From an uncultured Chitinophagaceae bacterium (GTDB lineage: Bacteria; Bacteroidota; Bacteroidia; Chitinophagales; Chitinophagaceae), in NCBI GenBank assembly GCA_937862815.1, contig CALMED010000027.1, forward strand, positions 62,001 to 126,000: a DNA stretch of 64,000 nucleotides, written 5' to 3'. The notes below the pieces were generated by a model, which did not search any database, was not told where the DNA came from, and saw only the letters and a program-made list of their open reading frames with translations. This document shows, in pieces, positions 43,530 through 53,400 of this stretch. Positions within the stretch are counted from its first letter, which is position 1. Each line of letters opens with the position of its first letter. The position numbers were made by a program, and so were the translations under genes.

Positions 43530-43961
43530 TTAATACTTGGATTGTTCCAGCTCGGGCGTTTCCAGGGTCACAGTATCCAGCGTGGTGGTCTTCAGGTTGC
43601 CGGAAAGTACCTGCCGCAGGTGTTCCAGGTACTGATCTTTGTACTGCATCGATTTCTCCAGTGAATCAATGCGGGTTTTATAGAAGATCAGTTCCTTCCG
43701 CTGGCTCTGGGTTCCGTAGCCGGGCAGGTAGTACTTCAGGTTGGTGAAGGTGATCAAGGCCACCGTAAGCCCCACCAGCAGTACAAAGATCGTGCTGAAC
43801 GTAACGTAAACGCTCATCCTGGTTAATTTAAACGTGACCACCTCTTCGTAGGTATCATCGTTCATGATCACCAGCCGGTACCTGTTGCGCAGCCGTTTCA
43901 GGGTATTGTTTGCATCAAATACACGTGCCATACGGGCGTAAAGGTCCGAAAATACATTCAA
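43530..43961 (-). CDS. Single-pass membrane protein with coiled coil (M23-peptidase N-terminus-like, no peptidase domain)
   Basis: 143 aa: a cytoplasmic basic segment (NNTLKRLRNRYRLVIMNDDT), a membrane helix at ~54-74 (VYVTFSTIFVLLVGLTVALI) and a periplasmic coiled coil (ELIFYKTRIDSLEKSMQYKD). The architecture matches the front part of Bacteroidota M23 endopeptidases found next to bactofilins, from memory of such loci. The catalytic LytM domain is missing. First gene of the 43961 to 41849 operon. Confidence 0.55.
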   Translation of the reverse strand: MNVFSDLYARMARVFDANNTLKRLRNRYRLVIMNDDTYEEVVTFKLTRMSVYVTFSTIFVLLVGLTVALITFTNLKYYLPGYGTQSQRKELIFYKTRIDSLEKSMQYKDQYLEHLRQVLSGNLKTTTLDTVTLETPELEQSKY

Positions 43962-44054
43962 ATCCCTCTAAAACTGAATTATTTGCATGATTTTATGGCG
44001 AATTAAAATATTTTTACCCGGTTTGAGTTTATAAGAGAACGACCAGCCTTCCGC

Positions 44055-47000
44055 ATGATGCAAGCCCCGATCTTACGAACGTACATATTGCTGTTTCTAT
44101 TGCTCGGCGGCGGAGATTGGGCGTCGGCCCAGCCCGATTTCCGGCTTCCGCTGGCCAAGCCGGAAGCTTACCGCGACAAAGAACTGGGATCCGAAAAAAC
44201 GGAAGAGAAGAAGTTCACCCTTCCGCGGCGCCTGTTCCAGGGCATGATCACCCACTACAACTACTACTACAACGCACAGACCAAACTGGAAGCTATTGTG
44301 CAGAAAGCCCGGCTGGCACACAAAGACGATTACACCGAACTCCTCCCCTTTTACAATTATTCCACCGAACGCACTGCCGGTGATTCACTGGAGCTGGACT
44401 CCATTCTCTACAAGGCAACGGCGGGTATTGTACTGCACGACCTGCGGAACAGCTACATCGACAACCTGTACCTGCTCATTGGCAAGTCGTACTTCTACTG
44501 GCAGAAATTCGACTCCGCCTACCGGATTTTTCAGTTCATCAATTACAACTTCTTCCCCAAAGGCAAAGATGAATACTTTATCGTGGTAGGCGCCAATAAC
44601 CGTTCGGACGGCGGAGAGCTGAACATTGCCACCCAGGAGAAGAAAGGACTGATACGTAAGGCATTCTCCCAGCCACCCAGTCGCAACGAAGCCCTCCTGT
44701 GGCTGGTAAAAACCTACGCCGAAGACAGCCTGTTTGCTGAAGCCAACAGCCTGGTTCAGTTGTTGCGTAAAGACCGGCTGTTTCCCCGCCGCCTGCACCC
44801 GCAACTCGACGAAGTGCTGGCCTATACTTTTTACCGGCAGGAACAGTGGGACAGTGCCGCCTTTTACCTGGAGCGGGCGCTTGTGAACGCGCCCAACAAA
44901 ACCGAACTGGCCCGCTGGGAGTACCTGCTGGCCCAACTGCACGCCCTGCGGAATCGTCCGGAAACGGCATCGGCCTGGTTTAACAAAGCCAAAACGCACA
45001 CCACCGACCCGGTGCTGTACATCCATGCACGGATTTACGAAGCGCAGCTGGTGAAACGCACCGACCGCGACCCCTTGCAGGACGCCCTCGCCGATCTGCT
45101 GAAACTAACCCGGAAAGAACGCTTCGACGGCTACGAAGATGTGCTCTATTACGCGGCGGCAGGCATTGCCCTGAAGAAACAGGATACCATGCAGGCCCGC
45201 CGGTTGTTGCTGCAAAGCACCCGGTACAACACCGAAAATCCACCGCTGCGCAACAAGGCCTACCTGCAAATGGCTACCCTCGCCTACCGGCAGCGGGATT
45301 ATGCCTTTGCTGCCGGCTGTTATGACAGCCTGGACCTGCAGGATCCCTGGGTGATGCAGGCCGGTGAAGAATTGGAGCGGCGGAAGGAAGTGCTACGTGA
45401 ACTGGTGCAGCAGATCCGCGTGGTACAACGGGAAGACAGCCTGCAACGCATTGCACAATTACCGGAAAAAGAACTGGAAACCTACCTGAGAAACCTGGTA
45501 AAGCAACTTCGTAAACAAAGGGGGTTGAAGGAGGAAGAGTCGTCTTATTTCAATCCGGCTGTGGTAACCGGAGGGCAGGCAACCGATCAACCGCTTTTTC
45601 AGACAGCCGGCTCCGGCGGAGCCTGGTATTTCAACATCACTGCGCAACGATCGAAGGGTTTCTCCGAGTTTAAAGGCCGATGGGGTAACCGGCCTAATAT
45701 TGACAACTGGAGAAGGCAATCAGCCATTGATGTGTTTGCCGGCGCTCCGGGGGCCATGCCCGGCAATCCCGGAGGAGATGTGGACCGGCCGGGAGGTGCC
45801 GCGGCAGGTGCGGATGACGATGAGGAAGGAGACCTGACAGTCGAATCCCTACGGGAGAAACTTCCTTTCAGCGATGAACAGGTACGGGAATCCAACCTGA
45901 AAATAGTGGAAGCCTTGTTCCGGCAGGGTCAGATTTATAAAAACCAGTTGGAAGATTACGCGGAAGCGGCACGCACGTTTGAAGAAATCTGGAAGCGGTT
46001 CCAGGGCTTCGAACAGGAGGAAGCAACCTTGTTTGAACTGTACTATTGTTACCAGAAAGCAGGCGAGCCGGAGAAGTCGGCCCGGTTCCGTAAACTACTG
46101 CAGCAAAAGTTCCCGGAAGGCAATTACGAGCAAAAAATCACCCAGGCAACCAGTCCGGCTTCACCGGAAGCCGATGCCAAAACGCGTACCTATCAAACGA
46201 TTTACAATCTGTTCATAGAGGGACGGTTTACAGAAGCCCTGCAGCAGAAGGCACGGGCCGATTCGATCTACGGTACCAGTTACTGGACACCTCAGCTGTT
46301 GTACATTGAGTCGTTGTACCACATCCGCCAGCGAAACGACAGTACGGCCCTGGAAACACTCACACGGATTGAAGCCAATTTCCCCGGTACGCCCATGGCC
46401 GGGAAGGCAGCCATTGTAAAAGATGTGCTGAACCGCCGGGCCGAAATAGAAGATTACCTCACCCGCACCCCTATTGTGCGCCAGCAGGAAGATGCCATCA
46501 TCATTCCGTTTGATGCCGGCCCGCAGGTACAGAAAACCGGCGGACAGCAGGTAAAAAAAGACACCACGGCTGCAACTGTGGTAACCGGTCCCCTTCCTGC
46601 TCAGCAAACGCAACTGGAAAAGCCCAAGGCCCCGGTACAGAAGGTTTCCCAGGAAAAAGAGCAGAAGCAGGCTGCCGGGCAAATTGGCATGGGCAAGCTG
46701 CCGGTGAAAGACAGTCTTCAGCTGAAACCGTCCAAAGATGTGAAGGTGGAAATGGCCTATGTGTACAATGCCACGGACCCGCACCTGGTGCTGATGTATT
46801 TCGACAAAGTGGATCCCGTGTACATCTCCGAATCGCGGATCGCCTTTCAGCGTTACAACCGGTCCAGCCACAGCAGCGAAGAAATTCCCATCAATGTATA
46901 TATCCAGGAAACCGATGACCTGTACTGGATGGAACTGGGCAACTACCCCGGTGTGGCATCGGTGCTGGGATACTTCGATGAGCTGAAACAAAATGCCCGG

Positions 47001-47138
47001 CAGATTGTACCGTGGCTGCCGGCTGAAAAATACGAGTTCATTATCATTTCCGATCGCAACCTGGAGCTGCTCAAAACCCGCAAAAATATCCAGGAATACA
47101 AACTGTTCATCGGGCAATACATCAAGGATAAATTTTAA
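44055..47138 (+). CDS. Type IX secretion system protein PorW/SprE-like, TPR-rich
   Basis: 1027 aa. After a signal peptide (TYILLFLLLGGGDWASAQ, no lipobox Cys) comes FQGMITHYNYYYNAQTKLEA and HKDDYTELLPFYNYSTE, a block conserved in SprE/PorW. TPR-like repeats run across ~120-460 and 620-800 (e.g. NLYLLIGKSYFYWQKFDSAY). A Pro/Gln/Lys-rich linker (~815-905) leads to a C-terminal domain (YLVLMYFDKV-like and YEFIIISDRNLELLKTRKNI). PorW/SprE supports T9SS secretion and gliding. Absence of a lipobox differs from the described lipoproteins. Confidence 0.78.
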   Translation: MMQAPILRTYILLFLLLGGGDWASAQPDFRLPLAKPEAYRDKELGSEKTEEKKFTLPRRLFQGMITHYNYYYNAQTKLEAIVQKARLAHKDDYTELLPFYNYSTERTAGDSLELDSILYKATAGIVLHDLRNSYIDNLYLLIGKSYFYWQKFDSAYRIFQFINYNFFPKGKDEYFIVVGANNRSDGGELNIATQEKKGLIRKAFSQPPSRNEALLWLVKTYAEDSLFAEANSLVQLLRKDRLFPRRLHPQLDEVLAYTFYRQEQWDSAAFYLERALVNAPNKTELARWEYLLAQLHALRNRPETASAWFNKAKTHTTDPVLYIHARIYEAQLVKRTDRDPLQDALADLLKLTRKERFDGYEDVLYYAAAGIALKKQDTMQARRLLLQSTRYNTENPPLRNKAYLQMATLAYRQRDYAFAAGCYDSLDLQDPWVMQAGEELERRKEVLRELVQQIRVVQREDSLQRIAQLPEKELETYLRNLVKQLRKQRGLKEEESSYFNPAVVTGGQATDQPLFQTAGSGGAWYFNITAQRSKGFSEFKGRWGNRPNIDNWRRQSAIDVFAGAPGAMPGNPGGDVDRPGGAAAGADDDEEGDLTVESLREKLPFSDEQVRESNLKIVEALFRQGQIYKNQLEDYAEAARTFEEIWKRFQGFEQEEATLFELYYCYQKAGEPEKSARFRKLLQQKFPEGNYEQKITQATSPASPEADAKTRTYQTIYNLFIEGRFTEALQQKARADSIYGTSYWTPQLLYIESLYHIRQRNDSTALETLTRIEANFPGTPMAGKAAIVKDVLNRRAEIEDYLTRTPIVRQQEDAIIIPFDAGPQVQKTGGQQVKKDTTAATVVTGPLPAQQTQLEKPKAPVQKVSQEKEQKQAAGQIGMGKLPVKDSLQLKPSKDVKVEMAYVYNATDPHLVLMYFDKVDPVYISESRIAFQRYNRSSHSSEEIPINVYIQETDDLYWMELGNYPGVASVLGYFDELKQNARQIVPWLPAEKYEFIIISDRNLELLKTRKNIQEYKLFIGQYIKDKF

Positions 47139-47172
47139 GAATTCTCCTCCACGGGCCTTACCCGAATTGTAT

Positions 47173-47180
47173 TAGATTTG
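47173..47180 (+). promoter_or_regulatory. -7 element upstream of PBP1A gene
   Basis: TAGATTTG, 41 nt before the ATG. A small hairpin TTCCGG/CCGGAA (47186-47204) and an AAGGAG sequence 7 nt before the ATG follow; the Shine-Dalgarno-like AGGAG is unusual for this phylum. Confidence 0.4.
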
Positions 47181-47221
47181 TTCGTTCCGGATCAACACCG
47201 GAATAAGAAAAGGAGAATCGT

Positions 47222-49603
47222 ATGAGTCAATCTGTGAAAATTCTCTGGCGTGCTTTTTTTATCGGGGCAGGCCTGTTCCTGGCCGTGATTCTCATGGCCA
47301 ACTGGGGCGTGTTCGGACGCATGCCGTCCCTCGAAGACCTGGAAAACCCGTCCGCATCGCTGGCAAGTGAAGTCATTGCCTCCGATGGCACCCTCATGGG
47401 CAAATTTTACCTGCAGGATCGCACCAATGTAGCCTATGCCGACATTTCAAAAAATGTGGTACAGGCTTTGGTGGCAACCGAGGATGAACGCTTCTACGAG
47501 CACTCCGGCATAGACGGAATCGCACTGGCAAGGGCCATCGTAAAACTGGGCAAAGAAGGGGGCGGAAGCACCATCACGCAGCAACTGGCCAAGAACCTCT
47601 TCACCAATTATTCCAGTTTTGCCCCGCTGCGGGTACTGCAGAAAATAAAGGAGTGGATCATTGCTGTAAAACTGGAACGCAACTTTACCAAGGACGAAAT
47701 CATTGCGCTCTACCTGAATACAGTTCCGTTTGGTGACAACGTTTACGGCATCCGCAATGCAGCGAAAACATTCTTCCAGAAAGAGCCTTCCCTGCTGTCG
47801 GTGAATGAAGCAGCTGTACTGATAGGCATGCTGAAAGGGAATACGATTTACAATCCGCGGCGGGATCCCAAGCGGTCGCAGCAGCGGCGCAACGTTGTGC
47901 TGGACCAGATGGTAAAAAACAATTTCCTGCCTGCCGGCGAAGCGGCCGTCATCAAAAAACAACCCATCCCGCTTAATTACAAGAAGATGGATGAGAGTAC
48001 AGGCATTGCTCCTTACTTCCGTGAGATTCTGCGGGACCAGATGAAGAAATGGTGCAAGGAACATAAAAAAGCCAACGGTGATCCGTACAATCTGTACCAG
48101 GACGGACTGAAAATCTACACCACCATCAATCCCCGCATGCAGCTCTATGCGGAAGAGGCCGTGGCCAAACACCTCAGCGCCCTGCAGCAGAATTACTGGA
48201 CCCTGCCCTGGATCAAAAGCGGTTCCATCTGGAAAGGCCGGGAAAACATTGTGGAGCGGGGCATGAAAGACAGCGACCGCTGGCGGAACATGGAAGCGGA
48301 AGGATACACCGAAGAAGAAATACGGAAATCATTTGAAACAAAAACCCGGATGAAGGTTTTTGCCTGGAACAATAAGCGGGAAACCGATACGGTGATGACC
48401 CCTTTCGATTCCATCCGCTACCATAAGATGATCATCCAGACGGGCTTTATGGTGATGGATCCTTTCACCGGCGAGGTGAGGGCCTGGGTAGGCGGTGTTA
48501 ACTTCAAGACCTTTAAATACGATCACGTAAACACCAACACCCGGCGGCAGGTGGGCTCCACCTTCAAACCCATCCTCTACGCCTATGCGGTGGAAAACGG
48601 ATTTACACCAGAAACCCCTTTGCCCAGCGGCCCCATCAACCTCGGCGGAAAGATCATCACCGGCAGCGGCGGACCCATGGCCTACTGCCTGGCTTATTCC
48701 AAGAACCCGGGGGCTGCTTACCTGATGAACCAGTTTGGCGTAAAAAGCGTGATCACGTTCGCCCAAAACGCCGGCATCCGCAGTAACATGCCGCCCTACC
48801 CTTCAATTGCTTTGGGAAGCGCCGACATCAGCGTATTTGAAATGCTGCAGAGTTACACCATGTTCCCTACCAACGGGATATCTTCCGAGCCCCTGTACAT
48901 CACCCGCATTGAGGACAGGAACGGCAACATCCTGCAAACCTATATACCCAAACAGAAGGTGGTACTGAGCGAAGCCGGTGCCTATACCATGGTAAAAATG
49001 ATGCAGGGTGTGGTTGATTTCGGAACCGGTAAACGGCTTCGCGGTATGGGGCTCACCAATGAAATTGGCGGCAAAACCGGAACCACCAACGGAAATACCG
49101 ATACCTGGTTCATTGGCTTTACCCCGCAATTGCTGGCAGGCGGCTGGGTGGGTTGCGACGATCCCTTCCTGAAAATGGTGGGTGAAGGTAACCGTACCGC
49201 CCTGCCCATCTGGGGTTATTTTTTCCAGAGCGTACTGGCCGATAAAACGCTGGCAATCGACAAAGAAGCCCGTTTTGTGCAACCCGAAAGTATGAAAGTG
49301 GAAACCTTCATGGATTATGAGAATTTCGCAGAAAAATACCGCAACGAACCCGATGCCGAAAACACCGATGCCGGCAGCGGCAGTTCACAGGATTACCAGG
49401 ACATTGTACTCCCACCGGGAAAAAACATCGGGCCGGAGTCACAGTTGAACGACTCGGAACAGAAAGTCTTGCAGGAGGCAAAGAAAGAAACCCCTGGCAA
49501 GACGGAAGCGCCTAAAACGGTTGAACCGGCCGCTCCTGCCAAAAAAGAACGCAAACCCCTCATCAATTTCCGGAAAAAAGACAGAAATACTTCCGGGAAT
49601 TAA
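47222..49603 (+). CDS. Penicillin-binding protein 1A (bifunctional peptidoglycan synthase)
   Basis: 793 aa. An N-terminal membrane anchor (AFFIGAGLFLAVILMANWG) is followed by a GT51 glycosyltransferase domain (~60-240) with VATEDERFYEHSGIDGIALA and GGGSTITQQLAKNLF. The transpeptidase domain (~400-700) has catalytic SxxK as GSTFKPI, SKN (AYSKNPG) and KTGTT (GGKTGTTNGNTDTW). A Lys/Pro-rich tail closes it. It polymerises and cross-links peptidoglycan. It follows porW by 84 nt with its own -7 box. Confidence 0.95.
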   Translation: MSQSVKILWRAFFIGAGLFLAVILMANWGVFGRMPSLEDLENPSASLASEVIASDGTLMGKFYLQDRTNVAYADISKNVVQALVATEDERFYEHSGIDGIALARAIVKLGKEGGGSTITQQLAKNLFTNYSSFAPLRVLQKIKEWIIAVKLERNFTKDEIIALYLNTVPFGDNVYGIRNAAKTFFQKEPSLLSVNEAAVLIGMLKGNTIYNPRRDPKRSQQRRNVVLDQMVKNNFLPAGEAAVIKKQPIPLNYKKMDESTGIAPYFREILRDQMKKWCKEHKKANGDPYNLYQDGLKIYTTINPRMQLYAEEAVAKHLSALQQNYWTLPWIKSGSIWKGRENIVERGMKDSDRWRNMEAEGYTEEEIRKSFETKTRMKVFAWNNKRETDTVMTPFDSIRYHKMIIQTGFMVMDPFTGEVRAWVGGVNFKTFKYDHVNTNTRRQVGSTFKPILYAYAVENGFTPETPLPSGPINLGGKIITGSGGPMAYCLAYSKNPGAAYLMNQFGVKSVITFAQNAGIRSNMPPYPSIALGSADISVFEMLQSYTMFPTNGISSEPLYITRIEDRNGNILQTYIPKQKVVLSEAGAYTMVKMMQGVVDFGTGKRLRGMGLTNEIGGKTGTTNGNTDTWFIGFTPQLLAGGWVGCDDPFLKMVGEGNRTALPIWGYFFQSVLADKTLAIDKEARFVQPESMKVETFMDYENFAEKYRNEPDAENTDAGSGSSQDYQDIVLPPGKNIGPESQLNDSEQKVLQEAKKETPGKTEAPKTVEPAAPAKKERKPLINFRKKDRNTSGN

Positions 49604-49757
49604 ATTATAACCGATCAGGGATACCGGTACAGGTATGCGGAAGAGCGGACCTACATCTCCCCGTTAAAATCCAGGCAGGTTTTTTTCGCTTATGAAGCAC
49701 TAAAAAAATGAACACCCGGGGTACATCGTCCATCTTTTTCAAATCACGGGGCAAAAG

Positions 49758-49789
49758 AACGGGGCCGGTGCAAATGCACCGGCCCCGTT
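49758..49789 (-). terminator. Strong intrinsic terminator after OmpA gene
   Basis: A 14-bp stem (AACGGGGCCGGTGC with GCACCGGCCCCGTT) and a 4-nt AAAT loop. T-rich sequence flanks both sides, so it may act in both directions, but it lies 21 nt after the minus-strand OmpA stop. Confidence 0.8.
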
Positions 49790-49809
49790 TATATGTACCA
49801 GCAGACTGG

Positions 49810-51123
49810 TTATTTCCTGATCTTCACTTCAACCCGGCGGTTTTGTTGTTTACCGGCAGAAGTTCCATTATCGGCTACAGGTTGCGATGAACCAAAACCG
49901 GCAGCAAACAAACGGGAAGCATCAATCCCTTTGCGTACCAGGTAGCTCTTGGCTGCTTCGGCCCGCTTTGTGGAAAGAGCTACATTGACTTTATCGGACC
50001 CGGTGTTATCAGTATGACCGTTAATATCTACTTCAAAGCCGGCGTTTTCATTCAGATACGTTACCACTTTGTCCAGTTCAGCCCGACCTGCCGGGAGCAA
50101 TACAGCGCTGCCGGATTGAAACAGGATGGCAGAGGCAGAGAATTCAGGAATAGCAGGGCAACCGTAGTTATCTGCAGTTCCGGCAACACCCGGACATTTG
50201 TCTTCTTCATCATTTACGCCATCCCCGTCACTGTCGGGTACCGGGCATCCATCGTAACGGGCAACGCCACGCACCGTGGGACATTTATCGTTTTCATCGT
50301 TAATGCCATCTCCATCGGTATCGGGGATCGGGCATCCATTGTATTTGGCAATCCCTTTTTCGTTGGGGCACTTGTCATCTTTATCGGGAATACCATCTCC
50401 ATCGGTGTCGGGGCAACCCTTGAATTGAGCCAGGCCTTTTACATCCGGGCATTCATCTGCGTCATCCAGCACGCCATCGCCATCACGGTCTTTGGGAGGT
50501 TCGGGCAGGGGAACTTCCAGTTTTTTCTCTTCTACCTTGCGGGTTGTGAGGCCCGATACAAAACCTATGGAATGCTGCAGGCTGTAATTAGCCCGGTTGG
50601 TAACCGGCACCCGGTAATTGGTATTCAGTTGCAGAAAGGTTTCCGGCAGAAGCTTGAACTGCAGGCCGGCTCCCAGGGGAATAGAGGCCATAAAGGTCGG
50701 GCCCGACAATGCTGCGGAAAGACCGCCCTGGAGATAGGGCACCACTATGTACTTATCGGACAGAAGTTTCAGGTTCATCAGGGCGTCGGTTTCCAGGTAG
50801 ATGGCTTCCCGCAGAGCAAGCGGAGAAGGGTTGCGGAGCGGATACTTTAAGAATGTGGTGGTAAGCCGCCCCATAAAATCCGCATTATTTGTGATTCCCT
50901 TGCTGTAAGACAGTGTCAATGCGGGGCTCATCTGGCCCAAACGCGTCCAGTTCTTTTCATCCAGCACTTTGGCGAGCGATTTGGTCCGCAGATCTGAAGC
51001 GGTGGCAAAGTCATAAGCAGAGAAATGAACTCCAAAAGAGGGCAGTTTCTTGTGATCGTTATTCTGGCCTTGTGCGCTGTAAAGCACGCATAGGGCAAAA
51101 AATAACTGCAACAATTGTTTCAT
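49810..51123 (-). CDS. OmpA-family protein with TSP3 calcium-binding repeats
   Basis: 437 aa: signal peptide (QLFFALCVLYSAQGQ region, residues 1-20), an N-terminal beta-barrel-like part (~21-215), then four thrombospondin-3-type repeats (~220-320) of the form DTDGDGIPDKDDKCPN. A C-terminal OmpA/MotB peptidoglycan-binding domain follows (~325-437) with INGHTDNTGSDKVNVALSTK and RRVEVKIRK. It links the outer membrane to peptidoglycan. Each TSP3 unit carries Asp ligands and a CP pair. Confidence 0.92.
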   Translation of the reverse strand: MKQLLQLFFALCVLYSAQGQNNDHKKLPSFGVHFSAYDFATASDLRTKSLAKVLDEKNWTRLGQMSPALTLSYSKGITNNADFMGRLTTTFLKYPLRNPSPLALREAIYLETDALMNLKLLSDKYIVVPYLQGGLSAALSGPTFMASIPLGAGLQFKLLPETFLQLNTNYRVPVTNRANYSLQHSIGFVSGLTTRKVEEKKLEVPLPEPPKDRDGDGVLDDADECPDVKGLAQFKGCPDTDGDGIPDKDDKCPNEKGIAKYNGCPIPDTDGDGINDENDKCPTVRGVARYDGCPVPDSDGDGVNDEEDKCPGVAGTADNYGCPAIPEFSASAILFQSGSAVLLPAGRAELDKVVTYLNENAGFEVDINGHTDNTGSDKVNVALSTKRAEAAKSYLVRKGIDASRLFAAGFGSSQPVADNGTSAGKQQNRRVEVKIRK

Positions 51124-51178
51124 AATCTTGGTTTTTGAGATTACGGCAAAAATAGTGTGGTGGCCGTGATTCCGGAAA

Positions 51179-51646
51179 TTATTTGCGCACTATCTTCCCC
51201 CCATCCTGTTTTCCTGTGGATGGCGGGGGTTTTTTACCTAAAACCTCCACTTTTACCCGGGTAAGGCCCGAACTGATAAAGCCAATGCGCTGAGCGGCGG
51301 CCCGGCTCAGGTCCACCAGCCTCTTGTTGCGGTGGTGCAGCCGGTCGTTTACTTTCACCACAACCGACTTTTTATTGCGCAGGTTGGTGACACGGATGTA
51401 CGTTCCAAGAGGCAGAGTGTTGTGAGCCGCCGTCAGTTTTTGCTGGCTGAAGAGTTCCCCGCTGGACGTTTTCCTGCCCTGAAATTTGTCGGAATAATAA
51501 CTGGCGATTCCGTATTGGATCACAGGTTTCACGGCTTCAGACCGCTGCAACGTATCCTGGGCGGCAAGCGGGTTGAACAGCCTGAAAAGCAGCAGGAAAA
51601 CAAACCAAAACCGTGTAACAGCACAAACAGGCATCATGGCAATCAA
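51179..51646 (-). CDS. RlpA-like septal ring protein (double-psi beta-barrel)
   Basis: 155 aa; start at 51646, 51637 or 51634. Signal segment RFWFVFLLLFRLFNPLAAQ. The RlpA barrel has GIASYYSDKFQGRKTSSGEL, AAHNTLPLGTYIRVTN, and VVVKVNDRLHHRNKRLVDLS with the active Asp of lytic transglycosylases. It lacks the SPOR domain of E. coli RlpA. The stop of the upstream L,D-transpeptidase overlaps its ATG as ATGA, so the two are coupled. Confidence 0.85.
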   Translation of the reverse strand: MIAMMPVCAVTRFWFVFLLLFRLFNPLAAQDTLQRSEAVKPVIQYGIASYYSDKFQGRKTSSGELFSQQKLTAAHNTLPLGTYIRVTNLRNKKSVVVKVNDRLHHRNKRLVDLSRAAAQRIGFISSGLTRVKVEVLGKKPPPSTGKQDGGKIVRK

Positions 51647-53400
51647 TTTTCAATGGGGTAATTTCCCCGCACGAGTGCATCCTCACCATAAATGTCCGGG
51701 TACAGCAGTAATTTCCCCTCCCGGGCTTCTGCTGTAAAATAACGGAAATAAACGGGAAAACGGGTTTTAACAGGCACAACACGCCGTTCTTTCCGTTCCA
51801 TCCATACCCGTACCGAATCCGTAATTGCAGCCCGGGCCGTTCCGGCTGCAGCAACCGAATCGGACTGCAGGATGTACCGGGCCAGCTGTTCCCAGGCCTG
51901 TACCCGCACACATCCATGACTCAGAGCCCGGTTATCGCTCCGGAAAAGAGAACGTTGGTTGGTATCGTGCAGGTAAACGGAATAACGGTTGTGAAAATTG
52001 AATTTTAGAATCCCCAGGGCATTGGCATCTCCGCTACCCTGGACAACTTTATAGGGTATGCCTGTTTTGTACTTCGACCAATCCACCAGCCAGGGATCCA
52101 CCTCCTCTCCCTGCCAGGTGAGCAGCATGTATCCTTTTTTAGCCAGGTACCCCGGATCCTTGCGCAGGGATGGCAACATTTCTTTTACGATGATGCTGTT
52201 AGGGACCGTCCACTGCGGGTAGGTGACGATGTCTGTAATGTGGCTGCTGAGCAGGGGTGTGCGGGTGATGGGCTTACCAACAATCACCCGGGACTCCAGC
52301 CGCACAGTGTCCATATCCCACAACCGGAGTGAAAAAGAAGGCAGGTTTACCCAAATAAAACGCCCGGGTAACTGATCGGGCAGCAGCCGGTATCTGTCGA
52401 GGTTGATCGCCACCTGTTTAAAAATTTCCGGGTCGGTACGGTTGAGGTAACGCACCACCTGGGTGCCAAACTTACCATCGGGTGTAAGGCCTGCGCTTTG
52501 CTGCAAGCGGGTCAATACAGCAGCAAGAGTGCCCGCATCGGGCAACCCGGTCCCGGCCGGCATCCAGCCACTTTCCCGCAGGCGTTGCACCAGGTCGTGT
52601 ACAAACTGAAGGGAATCTTTATAAGGATACCGGAGGTAGGTATAAACCGGTTCAAGACGGGCAGTATCCAGAAATCCCCGCAACGCCTTTCTCAGCGACT
52701 GATACGCTTCTCCGGCAGGTTCCAGCAGCTCCAGTTCCTCCACCAGGCCGAATCCATTCACCACACGGCCAAATGCGTTGACACAACGTTCCTGTACCTG
52801 CAGGGTATCGTATTGATTGTGGATGCTGTCGGGCAGCATCCGCCCTTTATGCAGGTGCTGGGCCAACAGGAGAAAAGCATCGGAAAATACCAACTCCGCC
52901 TGTACCCAAAATAAACGGCTCTTGCGGTCACCGGTACCTGCTGAGTCGGCCAGTGCCCTGCGGTACAGCTCTTGTAACGACCCGAGGTGATAGGAAGAAG
53001 GGTAAAGACCATAATAACGGGCTTTCTCAATGAAACGGATAAGGGTATCGGCCCTTGGCATAAACCGTTCCTGCGAACACCATACCGGGCGATAGTCCTG
53101 TGCAGTATAGGCATTTTTCAGGAGCCCACCTGCCTGCAGCCTTACCGAATCAAACAGAAATTCATCTCCCTGTCCTAAATGGCGGATCCGCTCCTGCAAC
53201 ACGTCAGACACTGCCCTATCCATCACCTGCGGATCGGCAACCTGCTGTGCATCCTCCTGTGATTGGAGCTCCCTGCAGGAAAACATTAAGAGAAAAACAC
53301 CCAGGAAACAGAAAGTATGCCACAGCCGTACCCGGGCTTTCTTACTTTTATATTCAAACGGATCGGCGATATGCACTGGAAATTTACTCAATGGATGCAT
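51643..53400 (-). CDS. L,D-transpeptidase, YcbB/LdtD-like lipoprotein
   Basis: 585 aa from the ATG at 53400 (MHPLSKFPVHIADPFEYKSK); this start keeps the lipoprotein signal (FLGVFLLMFSC). A peptidoglycan-binding domain lies near ~320-350 (LTRLQQSAGLTPDGKFGTQV). The YkuD catalytic domain (~360-540) ends with ALSHGCVRVQAWEQLA, containing the nucleophile Cys in SHGCVR. It forms 3-3 cross-links and can resist beta-lactams. Its 5' end overlaps the divergent VanX-like gene. Confidence 0.9.
   Translation of the reverse strand: MHPLSKFPVHIADPFEYKSKKARVRLWHTFCFLGVFLLMFSCRELQSQEDAQQVADPQVMDRAVSDVLQERIRHLGQGDEFLFDSVRLQAGGLLKNAYTAQDYRPVWCSQERFMPRADTLIRFIEKARYYGLYPSSYHLGSLQELYRRALADSAGTGDRKSRLFWVQAELVFSDAFLLLAQHLHKGRMLPDSIHNQYDTLQVQERCVNAFGRVVNGFGLVEELELLEPAGEAYQSLRKALRGFLDTARLEPVYTYLRYPYKDSLQFVHDLVQRLRESGWMPAGTGLPDAGTLAAVLTRLQQSAGLTPDGKFGTQVVRYLNRTDPEIFKQVAINLDRYRLLPDQLPGRFIWVNLPSFSLRLWDMDTVRLESRVIVGKPITRTPLLSSHITDIVTYPQWTVPNSIIVKEMLPSLRKDPGYLAKKGYMLLTWQGEEVDPWLVDWSKYKTGIPYKVVQGSGDANALGILKFNFHNRYSVYLHDTNQRSLFRSDNRALSHGCVRVQAWEQLARYILQSDSVAAAGTARAAITDSVRVWMERKERRVVPVKTRFPVYFRYFTAEAREGKLLLYPDIYGEDALVRGNYPIEN

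Noticed and set aside
53317..53370. Earlier start for the VanX-like dipeptidase
   Set aside because: Starting at 53317 would place 18 extra non-signal residues before the signal peptide and deepen the overlap with the divergent gene.
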